A stretch of 64,000 bases of DNA from Chloroflexaceae bacterium (GTDB taxonomy: Bacteria; Chloroflexota; Chloroflexia; Chloroflexales; Chloroflexaceae): the NCBI GenBank assembly GCA_025057155.1, contig JANWYD010000001.1, positions 62,001-126,000 on the forward strand. Direction: 5' to 3'. Below the pieces are notes generated by a model. It was not told the origin of the DNA. It ran no database searches and saw nothing but the letters and a program-made list of their open reading frames with translations. This document shows positions 7,348-16,140 of this stretch, piece by piece. A program made the translations under genes and the position numbers. Numbering within the stretch: position 1 is the stretch's first letter; each line of letters begins with the position of its first letter.

Positions 7348-9810
7348 TTACCGCGGTTCCAGGAACAGTACATCGGCCGTATGGCGCTCGACCGCTTCGC
7401 GGCTCCACAGGAGCGGGCAGTAACCGCCCGCGCGCCACGTGCCGGCCAGATCGGCATAGTGGCTGCTCATCGGATGACCGCTCTGCCCGGCGGGGATGAT
7501 CACCCGTGCCGCGTCCCAGTCGCCAGGATCGAAGATCTGCCGGTAGGAGGGGGCGTTGTAGATCGGCCCGGCGGCCGTCTGGCGCGGCACATACTGCTGG
7601 TTCACAGTGTCCACATCGCCGCCGGTCGGCCAGGGGCCGCGATTGAAGATCGGCGCCAATGCCGGCACGCTTCCCAGCGGATGGCGCAGCGTTAGCGTAT
7701 GGACCTTGCCGTAGCTCCATTTACTCGGATCGGGGCCGAGTTTTTCGCGCAGCTCGGCCACGGCCAGCCGCAGCGCCTCGCCGAGCACCGCGCCCCAACT
7801 GCGCTCGCCGCCGAGCCAGGCATCCGGCCGAGCCAGGTCGGTGGCGCCCTCGGCGCGCGCCAGCACCTCAGGCAGGGCGCGTTCCAGATAGGTGTTGGAG
7901 GGCAGCGCGCCGAAGGCCCCCAGCCCCCCCTGGGCGCCGATCAACTCGCCAAGCTCGGCATAGACTACCCGCAGCAGGTGGTGGCGCAGGGCATCGTAGA
8001 CTGCGCCAGCGGGCGCGTCAGCCGTCAACTCGCCGTCCCAAGCTGCCAGGAGGTCGCGTGCGGCCCGTTCCAGGCGCTCCTCAGGTTCGAGGCGCGCCGC
8101 CAGACGGGCCAGTTGCAACCCCGGCAGGCTGCGCACGTCGGCCTGAATATGGGCGAAGCTGCGCACGTCGTGCCGCTCCACGCGCTGTAATAGCTCGGTA
8201 ATCCGTTCGGCGCGGTAGGGATTGGCCCAGTCGCCGTGGATGGCATCGTGATAGGGGTGGTTGGCGCCGACGATGCGGTTGTTCGCCGAAACCACCAGGC
8301 CGCCTGGCGGGTCGAGCGCGGCAGGCAGGGACAGGTTGGGGATGAAGCCCTGCCATTCGTGCTCGCCGTCCCAGCCGGGCACGGGCGTTTGCCCGTCTCC
8401 CTTTGCCCGCACGGGTAAGCGGCCGCCCACCGCGTAGCCAATGTGCCCGTCCACGTCGGCGTAGACGAAGTTCTGCGGCGGCACGTCCCAGTCTTCAAGC
8501 GCGGCGCGGAACTCGTCCCAATCACGGGCGCGGTTGAGGCGCAGCACCGCCCGCGTCACCGCTGGCGACGGATCGAGCGCCGTCCAGCGCAGCGCCAGGG
8601 CCTGATGGGGTGCGGCCGGCTCGGTGCGGCGGAACGGTGAGCCTTCAGGGCCGGCGATCTCGTCAATAATCGGACCGTGGCGGGTCAGACGCACGTCAAC
8701 CAGCACGACTTCTTTCTGGCCCTTGACCACGATCTCCTCGCGCAGGCTCTCCACCTCGCGCCACTCGCCCCGCCACTCGTAGAGGTCGGGGTTTTCGGGA
8801 TGGAACCGTTCGATGTAGAGGTCCTGATTATCGGTCATCGTATTGGTCTGGCCCCAGGCGATGCGATCGTTATGCCCGATAATCACGCCGCAGGTGCCCG
8901 GAATGGTCGCGCCGGCCACCTTGAAGTCGCCGCCCTCCAGATGGGCCAGGTACCACAGACCAGGCAGCCCCAGGCTCAGATGGGGATCCTCGGCCAGCAG
9001 GGGACGGCCGGTAGTGGTCCGCGCGCCAGAGACGGCCCAGGCGTTGGAGCCCTGGGGCGTGCCGCTCTCGCCGGTAAAGGGGGCTGCCTCGGCGGCGAGC
9101 CGCAGGGCGCCCTCGCCGAGGCGCGGCGGCAACTCCGCTTCCGGGGGCACGGTGACCACCGCGGCGCCCGGATAGCGCGGCGCAATGGCCGCGGCCCGTT
9201 CATAGCCCACGGCGGCAATGATCTTGCTATTGAGCAACTCGCCCGTCCAGTTCCCTGAAAGCGTCAGGGCCATAACCTTGGGCCAGACCAGAATGTCCAC
9301 CAGTTCCCAGGGGCGCGGCTGGAACCCGAGAAGGGTGAACTCCAGCGGCAGCCGCCCGCGACTGGCTTCCAGACAGGCGTTGACGCCACGGACGTAGGCT
9401 TCCAGGATCAGGCGCGTCTCCTTATCGAGCAACTCGACCTCGCGCCGGGCGATGCGCTCGAAGCCCAGGGTGCGCACGAACTGGTCAGAACTCAGGGCCA
9501 CCGGGCCGAAGATCTCGGCCAGTTGACCCCGCCCGGTGCGGCGGTTCAACTCCATCTGCCACAGTCGGTCCTGGGCATGCACATACCCCAGCGCAGCGAA
9601 AAGATCGGCGTTGCTCGCGGCATAGAGATGCGGAATGCCCCAGCGATCGCGGCGCACCTCGACCTGAGCGGCAAGGCCCGGCAGCGGCTGCCGCCCGGTG
9701 ACGCGCGGCAGCGAACGGCGCAAAGCTGTAACGACGCCGATACCCACGGCGCCAGCAGCGAGACCGACGGTGAGGCCGAGCATCCGGGCAAGGCGAGGTA
9801 ACTCTGTCAT
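7348..9810 (-). CDS. Penicillin acylase family (peptidase S45) Ntn hydrolase
   Basis: 820 residues from ATG 9810. This start has AAAGGTG upstream and lies about 35 bases after a promoter -10 at 9853-9848; the in-frame ATG at 9876 lies inside that promoter and is rejected. Residues 10-30 form a single hydrophobic anchor or signal. The sequence RDRWGIPHLYAAS, then GYVHAQDRLWQMELNRR, is diagnostic of S45 amidohydrolases. The precursor should cleave before Ser255 in GSNAWAVSG, creating the N-terminal nucleophile of the beta chain; the beta-chain Asn and Arg positions appear conserved in NRIVGANHPYH. Family members hydrolyse acyl-amide bonds, including beta-lactams and acyl-homoserine lactones. 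The natural substrate here is unknown. Length agrees with the family. Confidence 0.92.
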   Translation of the reverse strand: MTELPRLARMLGLTVGLAAGAVGIGVVTALRRSLPRVTGRQPLPGLAAQVEVRRDRWGIPHLYAASNADLFAALGYVHAQDRLWQMELNRRTGRGQLAEIFGPVALSSDQFVRTLGFERIARREVELLDKETRLILEAYVRGVNACLEASRGRLPLEFTLLGFQPRPWELVDILVWPKVMALTLSGNWTGELLNSKIIAAVGYERAAAIAPRYPGAAVVTVPPEAELPPRLGEGALRLAAEAAPFTGESGTPQGSNAWAVSGARTTTGRPLLAEDPHLSLGLPGLWYLAHLEGGDFKVAGATIPGTCGVIIGHNDRIAWGQTNTMTDNQDLYIERFHPENPDLYEWRGEWREVESLREEIVVKGQKEVVLVDVRLTRHGPIIDEIAGPEGSPFRRTEPAAPHQALALRWTALDPSPAVTRAVLRLNRARDWDEFRAALEDWDVPPQNFVYADVDGHIGYAVGGRLPVRAKGDGQTPVPGWDGEHEWQGFIPNLSLPAALDPPGGLVVSANNRIVGANHPYHDAIHGDWANPYRAERITELLQRVERHDVRSFAHIQADVRSLPGLQLARLAARLEPEERLERAARDLLAAWDGELTADAPAGAVYDALRHHLLRVVYAELGELIGAQGGLGAFGALPSNTYLERALPEVLARAEGATDLARPDAWLGGERSWGAVLGEALRLAVAELREKLGPDPSKWSYGKVHTLTLRHPLGSVPALAPIFNRGPWPTGGDVDTVNQQYVPRQTAAGPIYNAPSYRQIFDPGDWDAARVIIPAGQSGHPMSSHYADLAGTWRAGGYCPLLWSREAVERHTADVLFLEPR

Positions 9811-9847
9811 AGAGTGGCACCTTTCTGCTGTGAGAGGACCTTCTGGT

Positions 9848-9876
9848 ATTGTGTGCCGCACGCGCCGGGCTGTCAA
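9848..9876 (-). promoter_or_regulatory. Sigma-70-type promoter of the penicillin acylase gene
   Basis: TTGACA (9876-9871), 17 bases, CACAAT (9853-9848) on the minus strand. It supports the start codon at 9810 and a short leader. Confidence 0.7.
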
Positions 9877-9914
9877 ACTCCTGCTGCGGGGTGGGGTTCA
9901 CAACTGCCGAATGG

Positions 9915-10004
9915 TATTGCCGCAAAGGCGCAGAAGGGCGCACACGGCTTCAACCAGTTCGTCCTCTGAGTTCCGCTGCGTGCACTGCGGTACATCTGAA
10001 CACG
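9915..10004. repeat. Diverged ACCGCAGAG-type inverted repeat in a ~320-bp gene-free spacer
   Basis: The spacer 9811-10128 has no convincing gene. It carries TTGCCGCAAAGGCGCAGAAGG and, about 60 bases on, CTGCGTGCACTGCGGTACAT, a degenerate version of the 28659-28735 element. A separate hairpin (GGGAAGGCGGAGCCTTCCC) lies at about 10038-10056. Confidence 0.4.
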
Positions 10005-10128
10005 CACCGTGGGTAAAGGAGCGCACAGATGAACTGTGGGAAGGCGGAGCCTTCCCGTGGGTCTCTAATGATAATCCGGTCCGTGTGGGAACGTCTAAGA
10101 ATATGCCCTGCCAAAAAAAACGCCAGGC

Positions 10129-10800
10129 CTAGAGGCTCAACAACCTGCCGATGCGCTCGCCGGTCCTGCGAATATGCTGTTCCATGGCATAGCGGGCGCG
10201 CACGGCGTCGCGGTCGGCGATTGCGGCCACAATCTCCAGATGCTCCTGGTAAGAGGAGAGCAAATACGTGCCTTCGATGCGCTGCATGTAGCGGTGGATC
10301 AGGTTCACGTGGGGTTGGAGCGATCGCAGGGCCGCGAGCAGAATGTTGTTGGTGGTGGCGCGCACGATCAGGGCATGCAACTGCATATCGGATCGCAGAT
10401 AGGGGCGGGCGTCGCTGCGAGCCAGGGCGTCACCGGTCTCGTTTAGTAGCGCCCGCAGTTCGATCAGGTCCTCCAGGCGAATATACGGCGTGGCCAGTTC
10501 CGTACATAACCCTTCAAGCGCCCCGCGAACCAGGTAAACATTCTGGACGTAACTCGCGCTGAGGCCGACGATGCGCAGGCGGCCATCAGCCGCTTCGGTC
10601 GCCAACCCTTCCTGCACCAGGCGCATCACTGCTTCGCATACGGCCGTCTGGCTGGCGCCCAGATGTTCGGTGAGGCGCTCGATCAGGATCGGTTCGCCGG
10701 CCTGCAGGCGTCCTTCGGCGATGAGGTCGAGCATGCCCGCATAGGCGTGGAGCGCCAGTCCCGAGCCGCGCCGTATGTCGTCTGGGTCTAGCTGTTCCAT
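10129..10800 (-). CDS. GntR family transcriptional regulator with FCD ligand-binding domain
   Basis: 223 residues from ATG 10800, with GGGGAG 8 bases upstream. Residues 1-80 form the GntR winged helix: LIAEGRLQAGEPILIERLTEHLGASQTAVCEAVMRLVQEGLA, with an LRIVGLS tail. Residues 90-220 form an all-helical FCD domain: VRGALEGLCTELATP, then DMQLHALIVRATTNN, then HLEIVAAIADRDAVRARYAMEQHI, which includes the Asp/His positions that often bind metal and ligand. Such proteins usually repress operons for organic acid or sugar-acid use. The gene stands alone between the acylase and a J-domain gene, with its own promoter at 10836-10864, so its target cannot be named. Confidence 0.9.
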   Translation of the reverse strand: MEQLDPDDIRRGSGLALHAYAGMLDLIAEGRLQAGEPILIERLTEHLGASQTAVCEAVMRLVQEGLATEAADGRLRIVGLSASYVQNVYLVRGALEGLCTELATPYIRLEDLIELRALLNETGDALARSDARPYLRSDMQLHALIVRATTNNILLAALRSLQPHVNLIHRYMQRIEGTYLLSSYQEHLEIVAAIADRDAVRARYAMEQHIRRTGERIGRLLSL

Positions 10801-10835
10801 CGCGCATCTCCCCGCTTGCCCTCTGTCTTTCTGCC

Positions 10836-10864
10836 ACTGTACCCCTTCTTAGAGGGCGCGTCAA
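10836..10864 (-). promoter_or_regulatory. Sigma-70-type promoter of the GntR/FCD gene
   Basis: TTGACG (10864-10859), 17 bases, TACAGT (10841-10836) on the minus strand, about 35 bases before the start codon. Confidence 0.7.
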
Positions 10865-10994
10865 GGGTTGCGAAGCAACAACCTCTGGTCAATGAATAAC
10901 CACTTCGGATGGGGGAGGCTGCTTTCTGGTCTGGTGTTGCCGGAGGCGCGCCAGGCAAGCGCGGGTTCAACGGATATGATAAGGAGACCCCGGC

Positions 10995-11070
10995 TTTACC
11001 GCCGAGCACGCAGGGAGGCGTAGAGGATGAGGCGTTTGGGGCCGTTTGCGCTCGCTGCGGTATGAACGTG
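10995..11070. repeat. Diverged ACCGCAGAG-type element in a ~410-bp gene-free spacer
   Basis: Spacer 10801-11210 lacks a supportable gene; the 68-codon plus frame within it has no family features. TTTACCGCCGAGCACGCAGG at one end and GCGCTCGCTGCGGTATGAAC at the other match the two ends of the 28659-28735 element. Confidence 0.45.
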
Positions 11071-11210
11071 TTCGGTTGCGGCCGCGACCGAATCGCTATC
11101 GGCTGCGCGCTGTAGCGTTTCTCGAAAAGATTGACCTGCAACGCTGGCGACGCGAGTGCAGGAGCCACATGGCTCAGGGTCCTCGGGGGTCAAGCATTGC
11201 GGTCAGTGCT

Positions 11211-12470
11211 CTAATCGAGCGACCGGATCACGAGGTTGCGAAACAGCGCCACCACCTGGGCGTCAGTTGCCACAGCCACCATGCCGTAGCGGGCCGTCGG
11301 CGGCGGGTCGGCCAGGCTGAGATCGGCGACCTCCGCGCCATTCATCCCCAGGCTGATCCGCTCATTCTCCAGGCGCGCCGCCAGCCGATTCCGCGCTCCT
11401 TCGCCCGCGATCACCGCCGGATGCTGCTCCTCAAGCAGCACCGTGGAACGCCCGCCGCCGGAACGGAGCAAGCGGTAGCCGCCCGCGCGCGGGTCAACCA
11501 TGTAGGCCAGGTAGTTCCGCTCGTTGAAGCGCAACAGCAATCCCGCCCATCCGCCGTTGACCTCGACATCAACGCCAACCAGAAAGTTCACGCCCGCAGG
11601 TGACGTGTTAAACGCCCAGATGTTGCCGACCTCCTGGGCGGCGGTGATCTGATAGGCGCCCGGCGCAAACCCGACGCTCCAACCGGCGCCACGGATCGAG
11701 GGCCAGCGGGCCGCCTGGGTGAAATCCTCCTGGTACAGCACCGTCCCGCTTTCGGCGATCGCTGCTGCCGTGGGGGCGAGGGTCGGGACGCTGGTGGGGG
11801 CGAGGGTCGGGGCGCCAGTGGGGGCGAGGGTCGGGACGCCGGTGGGGGCGAGCGTTGGACCGGCGCCGGTTGCGCCCTGCAAGGTGGCTTCACCCTGGCG
11901 TCGCAGGGCCCACCCGGCCGCCCCTATCCCGGCCAGGAACAGGGCCGCGACGGCGCCGACAAGCAGCGCCCGGCGCCCGCTGTCCGGCTTCTGGCCGGAC
12001 GGCCCCGATGGGGGCGCGACTGCGCGCCCCGCGGCTTCCGCTCGCGCCAGCAGCGCCCCGCTGTCACGGTAAAACGGGTTGATCCGCTGGATCTCGCGCA
12101 AAGTGGCGATGGCCTGCAGGTGGCGTCCTGCATCGATGTGAGCGCGCGCCTGCGCGTACAGCTCCGCCAGATGATCGCGGGGTTGGGCCGGTGCAGCCGG
12201 AGTTGGATGCGCACGCGGGCTCGCAGCTGCAAGCCCCAGCTTCCGGTTGTAGGCCGTTCGCGCGGCTGCATCGCTCAGCGTGGCATAGGCTTCGTTGATC
12301 CGCCGGGCGCGCCGGCTGGCTTCGGCCTGCTCCTCAGGGCTGGCCGTCGCAAAGCGATCCGGATGGTACCGCGCGATTTGCTGCCGGTACGCGCGTTTGA
12401 TCTCCTCCGCCGTTGCGTTCCGTTGGACGCCGAGCACTGCGTAGTGGTCAAGTTCCTCGAACTCGTCCAT
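11211..12470 (-). CDS. J-domain membrane protein with C-terminal LamG/concanavalin-like domain
   Basis: 419 residues. Residues 1-70 are a J domain with an intact HPD in ARYHPDRFATASPEEQ, so this one could stimulate DnaK. Residues 95-135 look like a short helical-repeat segment (LYAQARAHIDAGRHLQAIATLREIQRINP). A membrane helix follows (LLVGAVAALFLAGIGAAGWAL, about residues 168-190). Next come tandem TLAPTGVP/TLAPTGAP/TLAPTSVP units as an extended linker. The C-terminal ~190 residues (YQEDFTQAARWPS onward) resemble the beta-sandwich of DUF1080/LamG proteins and should lie outside the membrane. The likely topology is cytoplasmic J domain, extracytoplasmic sandwich. Function is unknown. It is one of three J-type membrane fusions in this window. 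Confidence 0.82.
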   Translation of the reverse strand: MDEFEELDHYAVLGVQRNATAEEIKRAYRQQIARYHPDRFATASPEEQAEASRRARRINEAYATLSDAAARTAYNRKLGLAAASPRAHPTPAAPAQPRDHLAELYAQARAHIDAGRHLQAIATLREIQRINPFYRDSGALLARAEAAGRAVAPPSGPSGQKPDSGRRALLVGAVAALFLAGIGAAGWALRRQGEATLQGATGAGPTLAPTGVPTLAPTGAPTLAPTSVPTLAPTAAAIAESGTVLYQEDFTQAARWPSIRGAGWSVGFAPGAYQITAAQEVGNIWAFNTSPAGVNFLVGVDVEVNGGWAGLLLRFNERNYLAYMVDPRAGGYRLLRSGGGRSTVLLEEQHPAVIAGEGARNRLAARLENERISLGMNGAEVADLSLADPPPTARYGMVAVATDAQVVALFRNLVIRSLD

Positions 12471-12517
12471 GCCATCCTCAGGCCGGTTACAGTTACGCGG
12501 TCTCCCACAACCGGCGC

Positions 12518-12523
12518 ATTATA
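12518..12523 (-). promoter_or_regulatory. Extended -10 element upstream of the J-domain/LamG gene
   Basis: The minus strand reads TGTTATAATG, a consensus TATAAT with a TG one base before it. No good -35 is seen. The start codon is 48 bases downstream. Confidence 0.45.
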
Positions 12524-12688
12524 ACACGCCCGTGGGGAGCGCGCCCAGGCGGCGACGAGATGCGCGAATCCCTGTTTCCCTTGCCTCCGGATAGATTGGC
12601 GGCGCAGCACGACAATTATCAGTATAATCTCACTCGATACCGGATGGCAATTTCAGCGCAAAGACTCATAGTGGCAATGGCTCTCAGT

Positions 12689-12717
12689 TTGAGAATTGAA
12701 TGTTGTTAAAATTATAA
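12689..12717 (+). promoter_or_regulatory. Sigma-70-type promoter of the PAS histidine kinase
   Basis: TTGAGA (12689-12694), 17 bases, TTATAA (12712-12717), in an AT-rich island that contrasts with the surrounding GC-rich DNA. The kinase starts about 55 bases downstream. Confidence 0.55.
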
Positions 12718-12774
12718 ACAGGGGTTATGATGTGATCTGGAACCTTTTCCTGGCACTTTGTTCCGGAGCGTATT

Positions 12775-14505
12775 GTGACCATGTCACCATTGCCTGCCTC
12801 TGGCCATAGGAATGCCAATGGCTTCTGCCTGCCCGCCCAAAGCGTAGAATTACAAGCGTCAACCGGAAATCGAAATCCAGGCGATAGCCGTTCCGAAGCC
12901 TGCGTCGCATTGCGCGCCAGGGCGTTCGAGGTGATCCCGCAGTATGCCCAGGCTGCGATTATCATTACTGAAACGGCGCCCTTTGAGCCTCCTGGCCCGC
13001 AGGTGATCTACATCAACCCGACCTGTGAGCGAATGACCGGCGTGTCTGCCGAGCATGCGGTGGGGCAGACTCTGGAGCGCCTTCTCGGCTCCACGATCAC
13101 CTCGGAGGTTCTCCTCCACCTGCGCCGGGTGTGCGCCGATGGCGTCCCGCTGCGTACAGAGTTCATTACGGAAAAACTTGATGGTTCTTTCCTGACCTTT
13201 GATCTGGAACTTGTTCCGGTGCACGAGCACGAATCCAGCGCGGCTTTTGTGATTGTGTATTTGCGCGATGTCACCCAGTATCGCCGTACCGAGCTTGAGC
13301 GCGACACCCTCATCAGGCGCTTGCGAGTGACCAACGAGTATCTCCGCAGCGAACTGAACGCGCGCCAGCGCATCGCGGCTGAACTGCAGCGCAGTCAGGC
13401 CCTTTTGCAGAGCTTTTTCGACCACGTGCCAATCGCCCTCGGTGTGCAGGATCTGCAGGGGCGTTATATCCTAGCCAATCAAAACCTGCTACAGATCTTT
13501 GATCTGTCTTCGCCATCGCAACTTCTGGGCCGTTCGCTGGAGGGGATTGCTCCTCCGATTGTCGCGCACTTGAATCGCGAGACCCTGGAGTACATTCTCC
13601 GCACCGCGATGCCGGTGGGCGGAGTCTACGACGATCTTACCGGCGAAGGAACCAGATGGTTCACCCGCAGTTTTCCTATTCGCACCGATAATGGGGACAT
13701 CATCGCCGTGGGGCACGTTGCCATGGACCTTACGGAGCAACGCCGTCACGAGGAGGAGCGTCTGGCCTTTGAACGCGGCCTTCAGGAAGCCCAGCGGCGC
13801 GAAAGTATCGGCATCCTTGCCGCCGGGTTGGCCCATGACTTCAACAACCTGCTTACTACTATTAAAGGGTACACCGAATTGTTGTCAATTGATCTTCCTG
13901 ACGATTCGCCACTCCAGGAGAATATTGAAGCGATATTGCATGGCGTTCGGCAGGCGGCTGATCTTACGGCTCAGATGCTCGCCTACGCCGGCAAAGGGCG
14001 CCTCGTCATGAAGGTCCTCAATCTCCATGATCTAGTCCGTGACGTGGTGGTGCTGCTTGAGCCTTCCTTGACTCGTCGCGCTACCCTCCAGTACCGCTTT
14101 GCCGATGCGCTCCCCTGTATTCAGGCCGATGCCTCCCAGATGCGTCAGGTCATTCTCAATTTGCTTGTCAACGCCGGTGATGCGCTCGGAGACACGTCAG
14201 GCCAGATAACCCTGGAAACCGCGATCGAGGACCTGGACTGCGCCCGCCTCGATGCGCTGATCCTTGGTCCTGACCTCTTGCCAGGGCGGTTTGTGCGTTT
14301 AACCGTGAGCGATACCGGTTGTGGGATGGACGAAGCCACCCGCGCCCGGATCTTCGAACCGTTCTTCACCACCAAAGCTCACGGTCGCGGTCTTGGCATG
14401 GCCGCTACCCACGGCATCATTCGCAGCCATCGAGGGGCAATTGACGTGGTGAGTGCGCCAGGACGCGGGACGACCATCCATATCTACCTCCCTGCCCTGA
14501 GCTAA
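12775..14505 (+). CDS. Cytoplasmic PAS-PAS sensor histidine kinase (orphan)
   Basis: 576 residues if GTG 12775 is used, or 574 from ATG 12781. There is no membrane segment. Residues 45-165 form a first PAS domain (INPTCERMTGVSAEHAVGQT), with PAC-like RDVTQYRRTELERD. Residues 205-325 form a second PAS (FDHVPIALGVQDLQGRYILAN). The dimerisation/H-box is IGILAAGLAHDFNNLLTTIK, with the phosphoacceptor at His354. The ATPase domain shows ILNLLVNAGDAL (N box), DTGCGMDEATRARIFEPFFTTK (G1/F) and GRGLGMAATHGIIRSHRG (G2). This is the HATPase type that often acts on CheY-like partners. No response regulator lies next to it. The signal is unknown and is presumably sensed in the cytoplasm through the PAS domains. 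Confidence 0.93.
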   Translation: MTMSPLPASGHRNANGFCLPAQSVELQASTGNRNPGDSRSEACVALRARAFEVIPQYAQAAIIITETAPFEPPGPQVIYINPTCERMTGVSAEHAVGQTLERLLGSTITSEVLLHLRRVCADGVPLRTEFITEKLDGSFLTFDLELVPVHEHESSAAFVIVYLRDVTQYRRTELERDTLIRRLRVTNEYLRSELNARQRIAAELQRSQALLQSFFDHVPIALGVQDLQGRYILANQNLLQIFDLSSPSQLLGRSLEGIAPPIVAHLNRETLEYILRTAMPVGGVYDDLTGEGTRWFTRSFPIRTDNGDIIAVGHVAMDLTEQRRHEEERLAFERGLQEAQRRESIGILAAGLAHDFNNLLTTIKGYTELLSIDLPDDSPLQENIEAILHGVRQAADLTAQMLAYAGKGRLVMKVLNLHDLVRDVVVLLEPSLTRRATLQYRFADALPCIQADASQMRQVILNLLVNAGDALGDTSGQITLETAIEDLDCARLDALILGPDLLPGRFVRLTVSDTGCGMDEATRARIFEPFFTTKAHGRGLGMAATHGIIRSHRGAIDVVSAPGRGTTIHIYLPALS

Positions 14506-14734
14506 AGCGCGGGGAATTGGCGTCCTTTGCCGTCGGCGACAGCGCCGTCGTTTTGCAGGACGCGCGCACCAGGAGGCGGGCCAGAAAAAGGTTGGGAGGG
14601 CAATGCCCTCCCAGACGCTGTACGTAAGCCAGAGCGTTGCGCTGTAGCCGTCACGCGCCTGTACCCTGTATCAGTTCCGGTAACAGGAGTGTGTGCGCAT
14701 GTTCCCCGGACATCACCGGGACGCCATACACAGC

Positions 14735-14755
14735 AATCCAAAATCCAAAATCCAA
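14735..14755. repeat. AATCCAAAATCC tract directly after the korC stop codon
   Basis: AATCC repeats with a 7-base period abut the stop codon of the minus-strand gene. The preceding GACGCCATACACAGC also resembles sequence next to other copies (17602, 44212). Confidence 0.7.
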
Positions 14756-15283
14756 TTACGTCTTCGCCGCCTGCATTCCCGCCTCCAGGGCGCGGCGGTT
14801 CAACTCTCGGAAACGCGCCGGGACACTGTCCAGGGTGGCTGCCAGCAGCGCCTCCGGCGAGACCACGCCGGTCAGCGCGGTCAGCGCGCCGAGCATGACG
14901 ATATTCGCCACCACGGTGTTGCCCAGGTCCTCAGCGATCTTGGTGGCGCGCACCGGGATCAGCGGCTGGGCCTCATCGCGCTGGAAAACCAGGTCGGGAT
15001 CGATGATCACTGCTGCTCCCGGCTTGATCGCCCGCCCATAGCGGTTGTAGGCTTCCTGCGACATCGCCACCAGCACGTCGGCCAGGTGGATGCCGGGGTA
15101 GCCAATCGGGTGATCGGCGATAATCACCTCGGCCCGCGCCGCGCCACCGCGGGCCTCCGGGCCGTAGGACTGCACCTGGCAGGCCGTCAACCCGTCGTAG
15201 ACCGCCGCCGCTTTGCCCAGAATGACCGCTGCGGTGACCACCCCCTGCCCGCCGAAGCCACAGATGCGAATCTCGCGTTTCAT
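14756..15283 (-). CDS. korC: 2-oxoacid:ferredoxin oxidoreductase, gamma subunit
   Basis: 175 residues from ATG 15283, which overlaps the upstream korB stop as ATGA; the longer in-frame extension lies inside korB. The protein begins REIRICGFGGQGVVTAAVIL, the hallmark glycine-rich start of POR/KOR gamma domains, and continues SYGPEARGGAARAEVIIADHPIGYP. The length is usual for a free gamma subunit. It should complete the alpha-beta-gamma-delta complex with korA, korB and korD, which converts a 2-oxoacid and CoA to acyl-CoA and CO2 with ferredoxin, or runs in reverse. 2-Oxoglutarate is the likeliest substrate because the operon also encodes fumarate reductase subunits; this is an inference. Confidence 0.9.
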   Translation of the reverse strand: MKREIRICGFGGQGVVTAAVILGKAAAVYDGLTACQVQSYGPEARGGAARAEVIIADHPIGYPGIHLADVLVAMSQEAYNRYGRAIKPGAAVIIDPDLVFQRDEAQPLIPVRATKIAEDLGNTVVANIVMLGALTALTGVVSPEALLAATLDSVPARFRELNRRALEAGMQAAKT

Positions 15284-16140
15284 AGCCTCTCCCTTGCCAC
15301 CAGCGCAGCCCAGCGATCCTCGAACGTCTCGCGCTCGGTATCCTGAAAGACGCCGATCTTCAATTTGCCCCGCAGCGCCTCGCGCTCCTCGGGCGAGCCG
15401 AATTGCTCCACCCATTCCCACTCGTCGAGCAGCACGGTATGCTCACGGTACCAGCGCCAGATCTGCTCGATTTCCTTCAGCCCGTTGCGCCGGCCATAGG
15501 CCGTCGGGCAGGGGGTGAGCATTTCGATCAGCGCGAAGCCGCGCTTGCGAATGCCTTCGGCAATGGATTTGACCGGCTGCGCTGGCGACACCACCGGCCA
15601 GCGGGCCACGTAGGGCGCTCCCAGGGCCTTCGCCAGTTCGCAGATGTCCAGTGGATGCTCGATGTTACCGTAGGGCGTCGTCGAACTGAAGCCGCCATCG
15701 GGCGTAGTGGGGGCCGACTGGCCGCCAGTCATGCCGTAGGTGAAGTTGTTGACCAGGATCACGGTCATGTCCATGTTGCGGCGAATCGTATGCAGCAGGT
15801 GATTGCCGCCAATGCCCGCCCCGTCGCCATCGCCGGTAAAGACGATCACTGTCAGGTCGGGGTTGGCGGCCCTGATGCCCGCGGCGAAGGCCAGCGCTCG
15901 CCCGTGGGTGGCGTGCAGACCGTCGGCATTGATGTAGCCGGGGAGCCGCGACGAGCAGCCGATCCCCGACACGAACACCGTCCGGTCGAGGTCAAGGCCC
16001 ACCTCGTCAATCGCCCAGAGGGTGTAGTTCAGCACGTTGCCAATGCCGCACCCATCACAGAAGATCGTCGGGAACATCTCCCGCCGCAGGTAGTTCGTCC
16101 GCAACTCGGCGGCGGTTTTGATCCTCAGGCCGGTTGCCAT
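15280..16140 (-). CDS. korB: 2-oxoacid:ferredoxin oxidoreductase, beta subunit (TPP-binding)
   Basis: 286 residues. The N-terminal FCDGCGIGNVLNYTLWAI carries cysteines expected at the cluster-binding or interface site. SGIGCSSRLPGYINADGLHATHGRALAFAAG is typical of KOR/POR beta. The TPP/Mg motif is GDGDGAGIGGNHLLHTIRRN, followed by NNFTYGMTGGQSAPTT, which closely matches 2-oxoglutarate and 2-ketoisovalerate ferredoxin oxidoreductases. The start overlaps the end of korA by 16 bases and its stop overlaps korC as ATGA, indicating translational coupling. The TPP-dependent decarboxylation would occur here, with electrons leaving through the ferredoxin subunit korD. Confidence 0.94.
   Translation of the reverse strand: MATGLRIKTAAELRTNYLRREMFPTIFCDGCGIGNVLNYTLWAIDEVGLDLDRTVFVSGIGCSSRLPGYINADGLHATHGRALAFAAGIRAANPDLTVIVFTGDGDGAGIGGNHLLHTIRRNMDMTVILVNNFTYGMTGGQSAPTTPDGGFSSTTPYGNIEHPLDICELAKALGAPYVARWPVVSPAQPVKSIAEGIRKRGFALIEMLTPCPTAYGRRNGLKEIEQIWRWYREHTVLLDEWEWVEQFGSPEEREALRGKLKIGVFQDTERETFEDRWAALVARERL

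Noticed and set aside
10909-11115. Small plus-strand frame with two Cys-x-x-Cys-like positions
   Set aside because: It overlaps the diverged ACCGCAGAG repeat. The Cys spacing (CARCGMNVFGC) is not accompanied by a ribosome site or a second conserved half.
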